NCBI GenBank assembly: GCA_022483015.1
Contig: JAKVOB010000001.1
Location: 1,574,902-1,638,901 of the forward strand
From: Atopobiaceae bacterium
GTDB lineage: Bacteria > Actinomycetota > Coriobacteriia > Coriobacteriales > Atopobiaceae
Reading direction: 5' to 3'
Length of the DNA stretch: 64,000 nt
Part shown: piece by piece, positions 43,201 through 51,350 of the stretch
How positions within the stretch are numbered: position 1 is the stretch's first letter
Layout of the letters: each line of letters starts with the position of its first letter
Notes under the pieces: generated by a model
Seen by the model: only the letters and a program-made list of their open reading frames with translations
Told to the model about the DNA's origin: nothing
Databases searched by the model: none
Made by a program: the position numbers and the translations under genes

Positions 43201-44505
43201 CTATTCCTGAGTCTCCGCAGCCTCCTTGGCAAGGCGCTCGTCACGCTCTGCTGGGGTCTCGGAGTGGGTCTCCTGGGGAATCAGGAGGTTCATGATGACG
43301 CCCAGCAGCGCCGAGGTGGCCATGCCAGGAAGCGTGTAGTCGCCGATCGGGAGCGAGATGCCAGAGCACTCCATGCCGACGCCGACGATGATGACGACCG
43401 CCGCGATCATGAGGTTGCGGTTGATCGAGAAGTCTACCTTGTTGCTCACGAACATACGCAGGCCATTGACGGCGATGAGTCCGAAGAGCAGCAGGCTCAC
43501 GCCACCCATGACCGGCGTGGGGATGCTCATGATGAGGGCCTCGAGCTTGGGGCAGAAGCCGCCTACGAGGAGGGCGAAACCGGCAGCATACCAGAAGACC
43601 TGGGTCGAATAGACGCGCGTCACGCTCATGACGCCGATGTTCTCGGCATACGTCGTTGTCGGGGCACCACCCAGGAAGCCGGCGATGACCGTCGCGATAC
43701 CGTCACCGGCCAGCGACTGCGGCAGCATCGGCTTGTAGTCCCTGCCGACGATCTCGCCCACGACGAGCAGGTGACCGATGTGCTCGATGATCACCACGAA
43801 GGCCACCGGGGCTATGAGCAGGATGGCGCCCATGTCGAAGCGCGGGAACGTGAACGTGGGAAGGCCGACCCGCGCGGCATCGATGACCGGTTGGAAGTCG
43901 ACGAGTCCCGCGAAGCAGGCGCTGAGATAGCCCACGACGATGGCCAGGAGCACTGGCACCGTACCGATGAGTCCGCTCATGCTCGAGAAGACAACCGCTG
44001 AGAGCAGTGTGATGCCAGCGACGATGGCACCAGTTGCCACGAAGGAGTCCGTGCTCGAGTTGAGTGCCATCTTCACGGCCGTGGCAGACAGGCCGACACC
44101 GATGACCACGATGACGGAACCGACCAGTACGGGAGGAAGGATCCTGTCCATCCATCCCGTGCCGACCAGCTTGATGACCCCTGCGACGATGAGGTAGACG
44201 AATCCGGCCACCACGATTCCCGAGAGCGCCGCATCAAGGCCCTTGGTTGCGCCGACGGCCACGATCGGGCTGATGAATGCGAACGAGCTACCGAGGTAGC
44301 TCGGGATCTTGTTGCGGGTCACGAGTAGGTAACAGATCGTACCGATGCCCGAGCACATGATCGCGATGGACGGATGAAGGCCCGTGAGCATCGGTACGAG
44401 GACGGTCGAGCCGAACATGCTCATCATGTGTTGGATTCCGAGCGGAATGGCGTGGCTAACCGGTACCCGGTCGTCGACTCCGATGATGTCTCGCTGCTTC
44501 TTCAT
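43201..44505 (-). CDS. uraA: Uracil/xanthine permease, NCS2 family
   Basis: A 434-residue membrane protein with about 14 helices that imports uracil with protons. Recognisable: GIQHMMSMFGSTVLVPML, SYLGSSFAFISPI, the glutamate in FVVIIEHIGHLL (helix 8) and GGAPTTTYAENIGVMSVTRVYS (helix 10), both part of the nucleobase site in UraA. The C-terminal tail is polar. It lies downstream of a second nucleobase permease, separated by a strong hairpin. Confidence 0.93.
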   Translation of the reverse strand: MKKQRDIIGVDDRVPVSHAIPLGIQHMMSMFGSTVLVPMLTGLHPSIAIMCSGIGTICYLLVTRNKIPSYLGSSFAFISPIVAVGATKGLDAALSGIVVAGFVYLIVAGVIKLVGTGWMDRILPPVLVGSVIVVIGVGLSATAVKMALNSSTDSFVATGAIVAGITLLSAVVFSSMSGLIGTVPVLLAIVVGYLSACFAGLVDFQPVIDAARVGLPTFTFPRFDMGAILLIAPVAFVVIIEHIGHLLVVGEIVGRDYKPMLPQSLAGDGIATVIAGFLGGAPTTTYAENIGVMSVTRVYSTQVFWYAAGFALLVGGFCPKLEALIMSIPTPVMGGVSLLLFGLIAVNGLRMFVSNKVDFSINRNLMIAAVVIIVGVGMECSGISLPIGDYTLPGMATSALLGVIMNLLIPQETHSETPAERDERLAKEAAETQE

Positions 44506-44543
44506 TGCTTGCTCCTCAAGTGAATCTTCAAGTCATCGACATG

Positions 44544-44581
44544 CAGGGAGGACCCTGCTTCACGAAGCAGGGTCCTCCCTG
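44544..44581 (-). terminator. Perfect 17-bp hairpin between the two permease genes
   Basis: Arms CAGGGAGGACCCTGCTT / AAGCAGGGTCCTCCCTG with loop CACG, 16 bp past the stop of the upstream permease (minus strand). The following sequence is not strongly T-rich, so it may be a terminator or an mRNA-processing or stability element ahead of uraA. Confidence 0.65.
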
Positions 44582-44596
44582 GAACACGAATCGTCA

Positions 44597-45910
44597 TTAG
44601 GCAAACAGGAACGAGACCAGGAAGGCCGCGGCAGCCACCCACATGAGCGGCTTGATCTGCTTGGCCTTGCCGCAGGCAAGCGCGATGATGCAGTAGCTGA
44701 TGAAGCCAAGGCCGATGCCCGTCGCGATGGAATAGGTGAACGGAATCGCAACGACGGTGATGAAGGCCGGGAAGCCGTCGAGGACGTCGGACCAATCGAT
44801 GGCCTTGACCTCGCCCATCATGAGGAAGCCGACCTCTACGAGGGCTCCGCAGGTTGCGGCGGAGGCGACGATGGAGATGAGCGGCGAGAAGAACGCCGCA
44901 AGGATGAAGAGGACGCCGGTCGTGACGGATGCGAGGCCAGTGCGGGCGCCGGAGGCCGCGCCGGCAGATGATTCGACGAAGGTCGTGATCGACGAGGCAC
45001 CGGTAAGGCCACCGACTGCGGCGGCAGCAGAGTCGACGAGCAGGATCTCCTTGATGTTCTCGACCTTGCCGTCCTCGTCGAGGAAGTCGCCTTGCTTGGC
45101 CACGGCGACTGCCGTGCCCATGGTGTCGAAGAAGTCACTCATCATGAGCGAGAAGACGAACATGAGGAGCGCTGGCGTGGTGACGACCTTCGCGATGCCC
45201 ATGATGCCGTTGGCGTCGGTCTGGAAGGGAGCACCGAAGGAGGAGAAGTCAAGCGCCGAGACGATGCCGGTGGGCATCTCCGTGATGCCCAGGGGAATGC
45301 CGACGATGACCGCGATGATGATGCCCCAGAGGACGTTGCCCTTCACCTTGAGGCAATACAGGACCATCGTGGCGACGATGGAGACGGCGGCGACGATGAA
45401 CGTCGGGCTGGTGATGGACCCCATGGTGATGAAGGTCGACTCGTTCGAGACGATGATGCCACCATCCTTGAGGCCGATGAAGGCGATGAACAGGCCAAGA
45501 CCAGCAGCGATGGCATGCCTCAGCGACTCGGGTATGGCGTCCATGACGGCCTCGCGGAGGCCGCAGATAACGAGGACCAGGATCACGAGGCCCTCGAGCA
45601 GGATGACGGCCATGGCGGCATGCCAGTCTCCGCCTGCGGCGGCCGTGAGCGAGAAGGCAACGACAGCGTTGATACCCATGCCCGACGCACAGGCCAGCGG
45701 CCGGTTGGCGATGAGGCCCATGAGGATGGTCATGACACCAGCACCGATGCAGGTGGACGTCACTGCGGCGTTCATGGGAACGCCAGCCTCGACGAGCAGC
45801 GACGGGTTGACGGCGATGATATAGGCCATCGCGAGGAACGTCACGAGGCCGGCGCGTAGCTCCTGATGCGTCGACGAGCCGCGCTCCTCGATCTTGAAGA
45901 ACTTCTCCAT
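44597..45910 (-). CDS. Purine (guanine/hypoxanthine or adenine) permease, AzgA-type NCS2
   Basis: A 437-residue membrane protein of the PbuG/PbuO/AdeP branch. It begins KIEERGSSTHQELRAGLVTFLAMAYI, and has SGMGINAVVAF, the substrate glutamate region VDSAAAAVGGLTGASSITTFVES, and SDFFDTMGTAVAVAKQGDF. About 14 helices are expected. The exact base is not readable from the sequence. GGGAGAGGG precedes the ATG at 45910. I looked for a purine riboswitch in the 85-bp leader and saw none. Confidence 0.92.
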   Translation of the reverse strand: MEKFFKIEERGSSTHQELRAGLVTFLAMAYIIAVNPSLLVEAGVPMNAAVTSTCIGAGVMTILMGLIANRPLACASGMGINAVVAFSLTAAAGGDWHAAMAVILLEGLVILVLVICGLREAVMDAIPESLRHAIAAGLGLFIAFIGLKDGGIIVSNESTFITMGSITSPTFIVAAVSIVATMVLYCLKVKGNVLWGIIIAVIVGIPLGITEMPTGIVSALDFSSFGAPFQTDANGIMGIAKVVTTPALLMFVFSLMMSDFFDTMGTAVAVAKQGDFLDEDGKVENIKEILLVDSAAAAVGGLTGASSITTFVESSAGAASGARTGLASVTTGVLFILAAFFSPLISIVASAATCGALVEVGFLMMGEVKAIDWSDVLDGFPAFITVVAIPFTYSIATGIGLGFISYCIIALACGKAKQIKPLMWVAAAAFLVSFLFA

Positions 45911-45995
45911 GTACGAACCCTCTCCCTAGTACGAAACGACGTTACCTGGCCCGTGGTGCCACCCCTGGCTGTACAGGCCTTATCGGCGCCTGCGA

Positions 45996-46439
45996 TCAGG
46001 CACCGCTAGAACCGAAACCGCCCGAGCCGCGTTTCGTGCCCTCGAGATGGTCCACCTCAACGAGCTCGACGACCGGAACCTTCTGGATGACGAGCTGGGC
46101 GATGCGCTCGCCACGCTCGATGATGATGTCACGGTGCGGGTCGAGGTTGATGGCGACCACCTTGAGCTCGCCCCGATACGCAGAGTCGATGAGGCCGGGT
46201 GTGTTGGCCATGGAAAGGCCCTGCTTGAGAGCCAGACCGCTCCTTGGTTGCACGAAGCCCGCATATCCCTTGGGAATGGCGACGGCAAGGCCGGTCGAGA
46301 TGAGCCTTCGCTCGAAGGGAGCGAGGGTCACCTCCTCGCTCGACCTGAGGTCGAGGCCCGCATCCCCCTTGTAGGCATATGAGGGAAGCTCGACATCAGG
46401 GACCAGACGCTGAATCTGTACCTCAATCTTCTTGCTCAT
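45996..46439 (-). CDS. dut: dUTP diphosphatase
   Basis: A 147-residue trimeric dUTPase that hydrolyses dUTP to dUMP, limiting uracil in DNA and feeding thymidylate synthesis. All five motifs are visible: DAGLDLRS, PRSGLALK, GLIDSAYRGELKV, RIAQLVI and GSGGFGSSG. It overlaps nrdR by 4 nt, linking dUTP control to the ribonucleotide reductase regulator. Confidence 0.95.
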   Translation of the reverse strand: MSKKIEVQIQRLVPDVELPSYAYKGDAGLDLRSSEEVTLAPFERRLISTGLAVAIPKGYAGFVQPRSGLALKQGLSMANTPGLIDSAYRGELKVVAINLDPHRDIIIERGERIAQLVIQKVPVVELVEVDHLEGTKRGSGGFGSSGA

Positions 46440-46885
46440 TGCTCAATCCTCCGAAGTTCCTCGGTGAACTCGTCAAGGTCATGGAAATCTCGATAGACGG
46501 AGGCGAAGCGCACATAGGCGACCTTGTCCAGCGTGAGGAGACGATGAAGCACCATCTCACCGAGCTTCTCCGAATGAACCTCGGTGACCGAACGGTCCCT
46601 GAGCTCGGAGACGATGTCGTCGATGAGCGAATCGAGGGAGCTCACGGGAATGTCACGCTTCACGGTGGCCGTCATGAGCCCACGCATGAGCTTCTGCCGG
46701 TCGAAGGTCTCATGAGAGCCATCGCGCTTCACGACGATAAGGGGCATCTCCTCGCGACGCTCATAGGTAGTGAACCTAAAGCCGCAGCTGATGCACTCTC
46801 GACGACGCCGGATGGCATCATTGTTCTCGGAGGGACGCGAATCCACGACCTTGGACTCTTCGCACCCGCATCTGGGACAGCGCAT
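46436..46885 (-). CDS. nrdR: Transcriptional repressor NrdR
   Basis: A 149-residue ATP/dATP-sensing repressor of ribonucleotide reductase genes. The N-terminal zinc ribbon has CPRC (3-6) and CISC (31-34), and the ATP-cone follows from VVKRDGSHETFDRQKL. Its targets carry NrdR boxes; no nrd gene lies in this window. The dut gene follows directly with a 4-nt overlap. Confidence 0.95.
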   Translation of the reverse strand: MRCPRCGCEESKVVDSRPSENNDAIRRRRECISCGFRFTTYERREEMPLIVVKRDGSHETFDRQKLMRGLMTATVKRDIPVSSLDSLIDDIVSELRDRSVTEVHSEKLGEMVLHRLLTLDKVAYVRFASVYRDFHDLDEFTEELRRIEQ

Positions 46886-46961
46886 AATCTCCCCTCGGCA
46901 TACCTATACTCCATAAGGAAGATAGCACACACGGACTCCACAATCACCCCTCACGGGCAAT

Positions 46962-47537
46962 TCAGCGGGCCGCCACGGACAGCTCCTGACCGACCGTCAG
47001 GGAGCCAGAGGAAAGGCTGTTCTCGGACTCGAGCCAATGCACCGTCTCTTGGTCAGAGAGCCCGTCAATGGGATGCGACCGGGCAAGGGACCAGAGCGAA
47101 TCTCCTTGTGAAACGACAATCTGGGTGGTCGAGAGTGAGCTGGTAGCCGTGGCCACGCCTTGCGACCGGAACGCATCGACGCCAAGGGTCACGGAAAGGC
47201 AGATTACCAGGGATGCGATAAGGAAACCAGCAGCAAGGCGATGGCTCAGGACCAACGCGGGACGCGCCGTCGGGGAAGCTGCGGCCGTAGCCAGCCGAAC
47301 ACGCATGCGAGGCGCAGCTGCGGAGGCAACGGCAGACGAGGCGGCACGGGTGCGGGTGCGGGCCATCGGGACATCCGGTGCCGAAGGGCGCGCGTGCGTT
47401 GGATGGGCGGTGACGGCCACGGACCTAGCGGGGCTGCTGGAGGCACCGCCTTCAAGGAGTGTCAGACGAGGACGTGAGACATCAAGAGCCGAGCTCCCCT
47501 CGTACACGTACTCACTGCTGCATGCCTGCTGAACCAT
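46962..47537 (-). CDS. LysM-domain membrane protein divergent from lexA, probable SOS cell-division inhibitor
   Basis: A 191-residue protein: about 95 Ala/Arg/Thr-rich cytoplasmic residues, one membrane helix (about 98-120), and a C-terminal LysM domain (about 138-190, IVVSQGDSLWSLAR) on the outside. Position and architecture match YneA (Bacillus), DivS (Corynebacterium) and Rv2719c/ChiZ (Mycobacterium), SOS-induced proteins that delay septation and lie beside lexA. Three LexA boxes fill the intergenic region. Sequence similarity outside LysM is low, so the function rests on context. The start at 47537 follows GGGGAG. Confidence 0.75.
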   Translation of the reverse strand: MVQQACSSEYVYEGSSALDVSRPRLTLLEGGASSSPARSVAVTAHPTHARPSAPDVPMARTRTRAASSAVASAAAPRMRVRLATAAASPTARPALVLSHRLAAGFLIASLVICLSVTLGVDAFRSQGVATATSSLSTTQIVVSQGDSLWSLARSHPIDGLSDQETVHWLESENSLSSGSLTVGQELSVAAR

Positions 47538-47599
47538 GAGAGCTCCCCTCGCGTAGTTGACACACAAGGTATATCCGACGCTTAGGACACCAATGGGAT

Positions 47600-47669
47600 G
47601 GAACGGATGTTCGCATCTATTGTGGAGCGTACGTATGTTCGTGTCAAGCGAGAATCGAACATCTGTTTG
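47600..47669. promoter_or_regulatory. Three LexA (SOS) boxes spaced exactly 28 bp apart
   Basis: Boxes GGAACGGATGTTCG (47600-47613), CGTACGTATGTTCG (47628-47641) and CGAACATCTGTTTG (47656-47669) each match CGAAC-N4-GTTCG at nine of ten positions. Successive boxes start 28 bp apart. They lie between lexA and the LysM gene and probably control both. Confidence 0.85.
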
Positions 47670-47695
47670 CATGGTGATCTGACAAGGCGTAAGAT
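47667..47695 (+). promoter_or_regulatory. lexA promoter overlapping the third LexA box
   Basis: TTGCAT (47667-47672) and TAAGAT (47690-47695) with a 17-bp spacer, 25 bp before the lexA start codon. The -35 box overlaps the last bases of the third SOS box, so LexA binding would block polymerase. Confidence 0.75.
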
Positions 47696-47719
47696 GCGGG
47701 TAACGAAGAAGGAGGGGCC

Positions 47720-48376
47720 ATGTCTGAGAAGCGGTCCATGAGCAAGCGCCAGCGCCAGATCTATGACTTCATCTGCTCCTATACCAACGAGCACGCATAC
47801 CCGCCGTCAGTGCGAGAGATTGGCGCCGCGGTAGGTCTCGCGTCTCCCTCAACGGTGCATGCGCACCTCAAGTTCCTCGAGGAGAACGGCTACATCCATA
47901 GGGACCCCAACAAACCGCGTACGATCGAGGTCACCGAAGGGTCGACGCCCTCCGATTCCAAGCCCGGCCTTGCCAGCGTCACGCAGGACCTCGATGCGAA
48001 CACGGTGACGCTTCCCCTGGTCGGCCGTGTCGCCGCAGGCGTCCCCATCCTCGCAGAGCAGAACGTTGAGGAGACGCTCACCTTCCCGACCTCCATCGTG
48101 GGTGACTCGAGTTCGTTCATCCTCAAGGTCCACGGCGAGTCCATGATCAACGCGGGGATACTCGACGGCGACTACATCGTCGTCCGCGAGCAGTCCACGG
48201 CCCGAAACGGCGAGATCGTGGTGGCCCTCATCGGTGAGGAGGCCACCGTGAAGACCTTCTACCGTGAGAAGGACCGCATCCGACTTCAGCCCGAGAACGA
48301 CCACATGGAGCCCATCTATGCCGACAACCCAACCATCCTCGGCCATGTCACGGCGCTCATCAGGTCGATGTCCTGA
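47720..48376 (+). CDS. lexA: LexA repressor
   Basis: A 218-residue SOS repressor. The N-terminal winged helix (KRQRQIYDFICSY ... PPSVREIGAAVGLASPSTVHAHL) binds the operators upstream. Self-cleavage occurs at Ala106-Gly107 in RVAAGVPI, with catalytic Ser141 (HGESM) and Lys178. RecA, encoded at 56830, triggers the cleavage. ATG 47720 has AGGAGGGGC ahead. Confidence 0.97.
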   Translation: MSEKRSMSKRQRQIYDFICSYTNEHAYPPSVREIGAAVGLASPSTVHAHLKFLEENGYIHRDPNKPRTIEVTEGSTPSDSKPGLASVTQDLDANTVTLPLVGRVAAGVPILAEQNVEETLTFPTSIVGDSSSFILKVHGESMINAGILDGDYIVVREQSTARNGEIVVALIGEEATVKTFYREKDRIRLQPENDHMEPIYADNPTILGHVTALIRSMS

Positions 48377-49109
48377 GACGGGTCATCCGGCTCGTCTTCG
48401 CGGGTTTGACGTCCTTAGAGGCATTGCCTGCCTCTCGATGGTGGGTTTTCACCTCTGCTATGACCTCACGGCACTCAAGGGCATGGTGCTCTGGTTCTTC
48501 GTGCCACCGTTCGAGGACATCTGGAGGGCCTCGATATCATGGACGTTCCTGCTCCTGGCCGGGTGCATGTGCGCGCTCTCGCGTAGCAACCTGAGGCGCT
48601 CGGTGGTCTACCTGGCCGTTGCCGCGCTCATCACGTTGGTCACGACCTTGGCCGGAGTCGACCTTCCCATCACCTTCGGCATAATATTCTGCATGGGGGC
48701 CTCGACGCTCGTCGCATGGGCCCTCGAGCGATTCGGAGTCGCTCCCCATGGCCCCGTGGCTGCGATGGTACTCGCCTCCCTCTTCGTGCTGTGTCTCGAG
48801 GTCCCTTCTGGCCGTGTGGGTCTGGGACCTCTCTCGATCGCACTCCCGCATTCGATGTACGGTACCGACTGGCTCAGTTGGCTCGGCCTTCCAGGTCCGA
48901 CGTTCTCCTCGGGTGACTACTACCCACTTCTCCCCTACTGCCTGCTCTATCTCTGCGGTAGCGCCCTCGGCTCGTGGTGGTCCGCAAGAGGGTGGCCTCG
49001 CTTCTGCAGCAGCCTCCATGCGAGGCCGCTCGAGTTCGTGGGTCGTCACTCGCTTGCGCTCTATGTCCTGCACCAACCGCTGCTTCTGGTCCTTCTCGGC
49101 CTTCTCTAG
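48345..49109 (+). CDS. DUF1624 / heparan-alpha-glucosaminide N-acetyltransferase-like membrane protein
   Basis: A 254-residue membrane protein with about seven helices. It begins LRGFDVLRGIACLSMVGFHLCYDL, the conserved first helix of the DUF1624 / acyltransferase-3-like group, and ends HSLALYVLHQPLLL. Members may acylate surface sugars; the substrate here is unknown. The start is uncertain: between the lexA end and the first conserved residue there is no ATG, GTG or TTG in frame, so the earliest reasonable start is ATG 48345 inside lexA. It would then be coupled to lexA and so be SOS-inducible. Confidence 0.75.
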   Translation: MSRRSSGRCPETGHPARLRGFDVLRGIACLSMVGFHLCYDLTALKGMVLWFFVPPFEDIWRASISWTFLLLAGCMCALSRSNLRRSVVYLAVAALITLVTTLAGVDLPITFGIIFCMGASTLVAWALERFGVAPHGPVAAMVLASLFVLCLEVPSGRVGLGPLSIALPHSMYGTDWLSWLGLPGPTFSSGDYYPLLPYCLLYLCGSALGSWWSARGWPRFCSSLHARPLEFVGRHSLALYVLHQPLLLVLLGLL

Positions 49110-49113
49110 AGGG

Positions 49114-50406
49114 TCATTCCTCCACGAGGTAGGCTTCCAGAGTCGAGGCCATTCGCTTCGAGACCTTCGCCGTCACGAGCAGGCCAAAACCCTCATAGCT
49201 CTCGTGTACCACCTGGCATCGCTCGTGCACCAGCTTCATGAGCATCCCCTTCTCATAGGGGATGAGGGCGGTCACCGTGACGTCCCCTGCAGAGGCCTCT
49301 CTGGCAATGGCATGGAGCAACGACGAGAGGCCATATCCCGTCGTTGCGGAGACCAGTTGCGCCTCAGGATGATGGGCGCCCAACACGGTGAGGCCCTCAT
49401 CCTCGAGGCAGTCGCACTTGTTGAAGACGGTTATGGAGCGGATGGCAGAGGCGCCGACGAGCGCGAGCGTCTCATCGACCGCCTGGACCTGCTTGTCGAG
49501 GTTCACGTCGCTCGCGTCCACGACCTTCAGGATGAGGTCGGCACCAGAGACCTCAGCGAGGGTCGATTTGAATGCCTCGATGATGTCAGTCGGGAGCTTC
49601 TGGATGAACCCGACCGTATCGGTGATGGTGATTCGACGTCCCTCATCGAGGTCCAAGGCCCTTGTCGTGGGGTCAAGCGTGGCAAAGAGCTCGTCCTTGG
49701 CATAGACGCTGGAATCGGTGAGCGCGTTAAGCAGGGTCGACTTGCCGGCGTTGGTATACCCGGCAAGCGCCACACGGTAGATGCCGGACTCCCATCGCGC
49801 CTTGCTCTGGACACCGCGCTGGGTCTCGACCTTGGCGAGGTCGGCCTTGATGGAGACGATCCTGTCACGCACGAGCCTTCGGTCCACCTCCAGCTGGCTC
49901 TCTCCCTGGCCGAACCGGCTCCCGATGCCACCTCGAGTCTGCTGGCCCATGAGGTGACTCCACATGCCTCTCAGGCGAGGATAGAGGTACTGCAGCTGTG
50001 CGAGCTGGACCTGAAGGCGACCGGCTCGGGTGCTCGCATGCTGCCCGAAGATGTCGAGCACCAAGGCCGTTCGGTCGATGACCTTGACGGGCTCATGAAG
50101 GACCTTCTCGAGGTTGGCCTGTTGCGAGGGCGTCAGCTCGTCGTCGAATATGACGACATCGGCCTCGCACCTCTGCACGAGCGAGACGAGCTCTTCGACT
50201 TTGCCGCTTCCGATGAAGGTCTTGGGGATGGGTGCGTCGAGACGTTGCGTGAGGGTCGCGATGACATCGGCCCCGTCCGTCTCGGCAAGACGTGCAAGCT
50301 CTGCCATCGAGTCATCAAGCGGCCAGTCATGGCTCCCGATGTCTACACCCACGAGCACCGCGCGCTCGCGCGCCTGCTGGGTCACATAAGGCTTGAACCT
50401 ACCCAT
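49114..50406 (-). CDS. hflX: GTPase HflX
   Basis: A 430-residue ribosome-associated GTPase that splits stalled ribosomes under stress. An N-terminal HflX-specific domain (VGVDIG ... FIGSGKVEEL) and a coiled linker are followed by the G domain: GYTNAGKSTL, DTVGFIQKLP and NKCD. I chose ATG 50406, preceded by GGAAGG. Its start codon overlaps the miaA stop by one base. HflX next to miaA is a frequent pairing. Confidence 0.95.
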   Translation of the reverse strand: MGRFKPYVTQQARERAVLVGVDIGSHDWPLDDSMAELARLAETDGADVIATLTQRLDAPIPKTFIGSGKVEELVSLVQRCEADVVIFDDELTPSQQANLEKVLHEPVKVIDRTALVLDIFGQHASTRAGRLQVQLAQLQYLYPRLRGMWSHLMGQQTRGGIGSRFGQGESQLEVDRRLVRDRIVSIKADLAKVETQRGVQSKARWESGIYRVALAGYTNAGKSTLLNALTDSSVYAKDELFATLDPTTRALDLDEGRRITITDTVGFIQKLPTDIIEAFKSTLAEVSGADLILKVVDASDVNLDKQVQAVDETLALVGASAIRSITVFNKCDCLEDEGLTVLGAHHPEAQLVSATTGYGLSSLLHAIAREASAGDVTVTALIPYEKGMLMKLVHERCQVVHESYEGFGLLVTAKVSKRMASTLEAYLVEE

Positions 50407-51350
50407 CAACCGACCTTCCAGTCCGAGACGATCGTCTCCACCGCATGTCCGACATCGGTGACATCCATATCGATCCATCTGACACGGTCATCATGGCGAA
50501 GCCAGGTGAGCTGCCGCTTCGCATATCGCCTTGATCGCCGCTTCACCCTCGTGACCGCCTCGTCGAGCGTGCAGGCGCCCGCGAGATACTCCAGGAGCTC
50601 CTTGTAGCCTATGGCTTGGGAAGCGGTTGGTGCCCGATCGAGGCCATGCGCTCCTAGGGTGCGCACCTCGTCGAGAAGCCCCGAGGCCATCATCCCGTCG
50701 ACCCGAGCGTCGATACGGTCGTAGAGGCGTTGGCGGTCTGTCGCCAGGCCCCAGATCCTCGCATCGTAATGCGGCTCATGGCTGCGAGAGGAGCCATAGG
50801 AAGCGGCATAGGACGTGCCATCGTCTAAGAGCTCGATCGCACGAATGGTCCTCCGAACGTTGTGAGGATGGATGAGGGCCGCGCTCCTGGGGTCTCGGGC
50901 CTCAAGCTCGTCATGGAGGACCTGGCCCCCTTCTACCTCTGCGCGTCTCTCGAGGGCCTTACGACGAGCGTCGCCGCCCGACCCCTCCGGCAACGAGAGC
51001 TCGTCGATGGTCGCATCGAGGTAGAGCCCCGTGCCTCCGCAGAGCACCGGTACGATGCCCCTGCACGTAAGGTCGTCTATGACCTGACGTGCATCATGCT
51101 GGAAGCGCTGGGCAGAGTACCCCTCTCCCGGGTCGCAGACATCGACCATGAGTAGAGGGGCTCGACGCGACGAGGGAGGCGTCTTGGCTGTTCCGATATC
51201 CATCCCCCGATAGACCTGCATCGCGTCGACCGAGATGACAGCCCCTCCGAGCCGTTCGGCGACGCGGTCGGCGACCTCGCTCTTCCCAGACCCGGTCGGC
51301 CCCACGACGCAGATCGTCCTGCCATGGGAAGCCTGCGCGTCCTGGCTCAC
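50406..51350 (-). CDS. miaA: tRNA dimethylallyltransferase
   Basis: A 314-residue enzyme that adds a dimethylallyl group to A37 of tRNAs reading UNN codons. The P-loop is GPTGSGKSE (near residue 17), with DAMQVYRGMDIGTAK, CGGTGLYLDA, HPHNVRRTIRAIE and TASQAIGYKELLEYL. MiaB, encoded just upstream with a 4-nt overlap, performs the next step on the same base. Its substrate DMAPP comes from the MEP pathway (ispH at 11932). Confidence 0.96.
   Translation of the reverse strand: MSQDAQASHGRTICVVGPTGSGKSEVADRVAERLGGAVISVDAMQVYRGMDIGTAKTPPSSRRAPLLMVDVCDPGEGYSAQRFQHDARQVIDDLTCRGIVPVLCGGTGLYLDATIDELSLPEGSGGDARRKALERRAEVEGGQVLHDELEARDPRSAALIHPHNVRRTIRAIELLDDGTSYAASYGSSRSHEPHYDARIWGLATDRQRLYDRIDARVDGMMASGLLDEVRTLGAHGLDRAPTASQAIGYKELLEYLAGACTLDEAVTRVKRRSRRYAKRQLTWLRHDDRVRWIDMDVTDVGHAVETIVSDWKVG

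Noticed and set aside
45911-45995. Purine riboswitch before the NCS2 permease
   Set aside because: The 85-bp leader is short and lacks the conserved loop sequences and three-way junction that I would expect.
48748-50607. 619-codon plus-strand frame opposite hflX
   Set aside because: It runs antisense through hflX and parts of two other genes, has no ribosome binding site and shows no motif; hflX has all its GTPase motifs.
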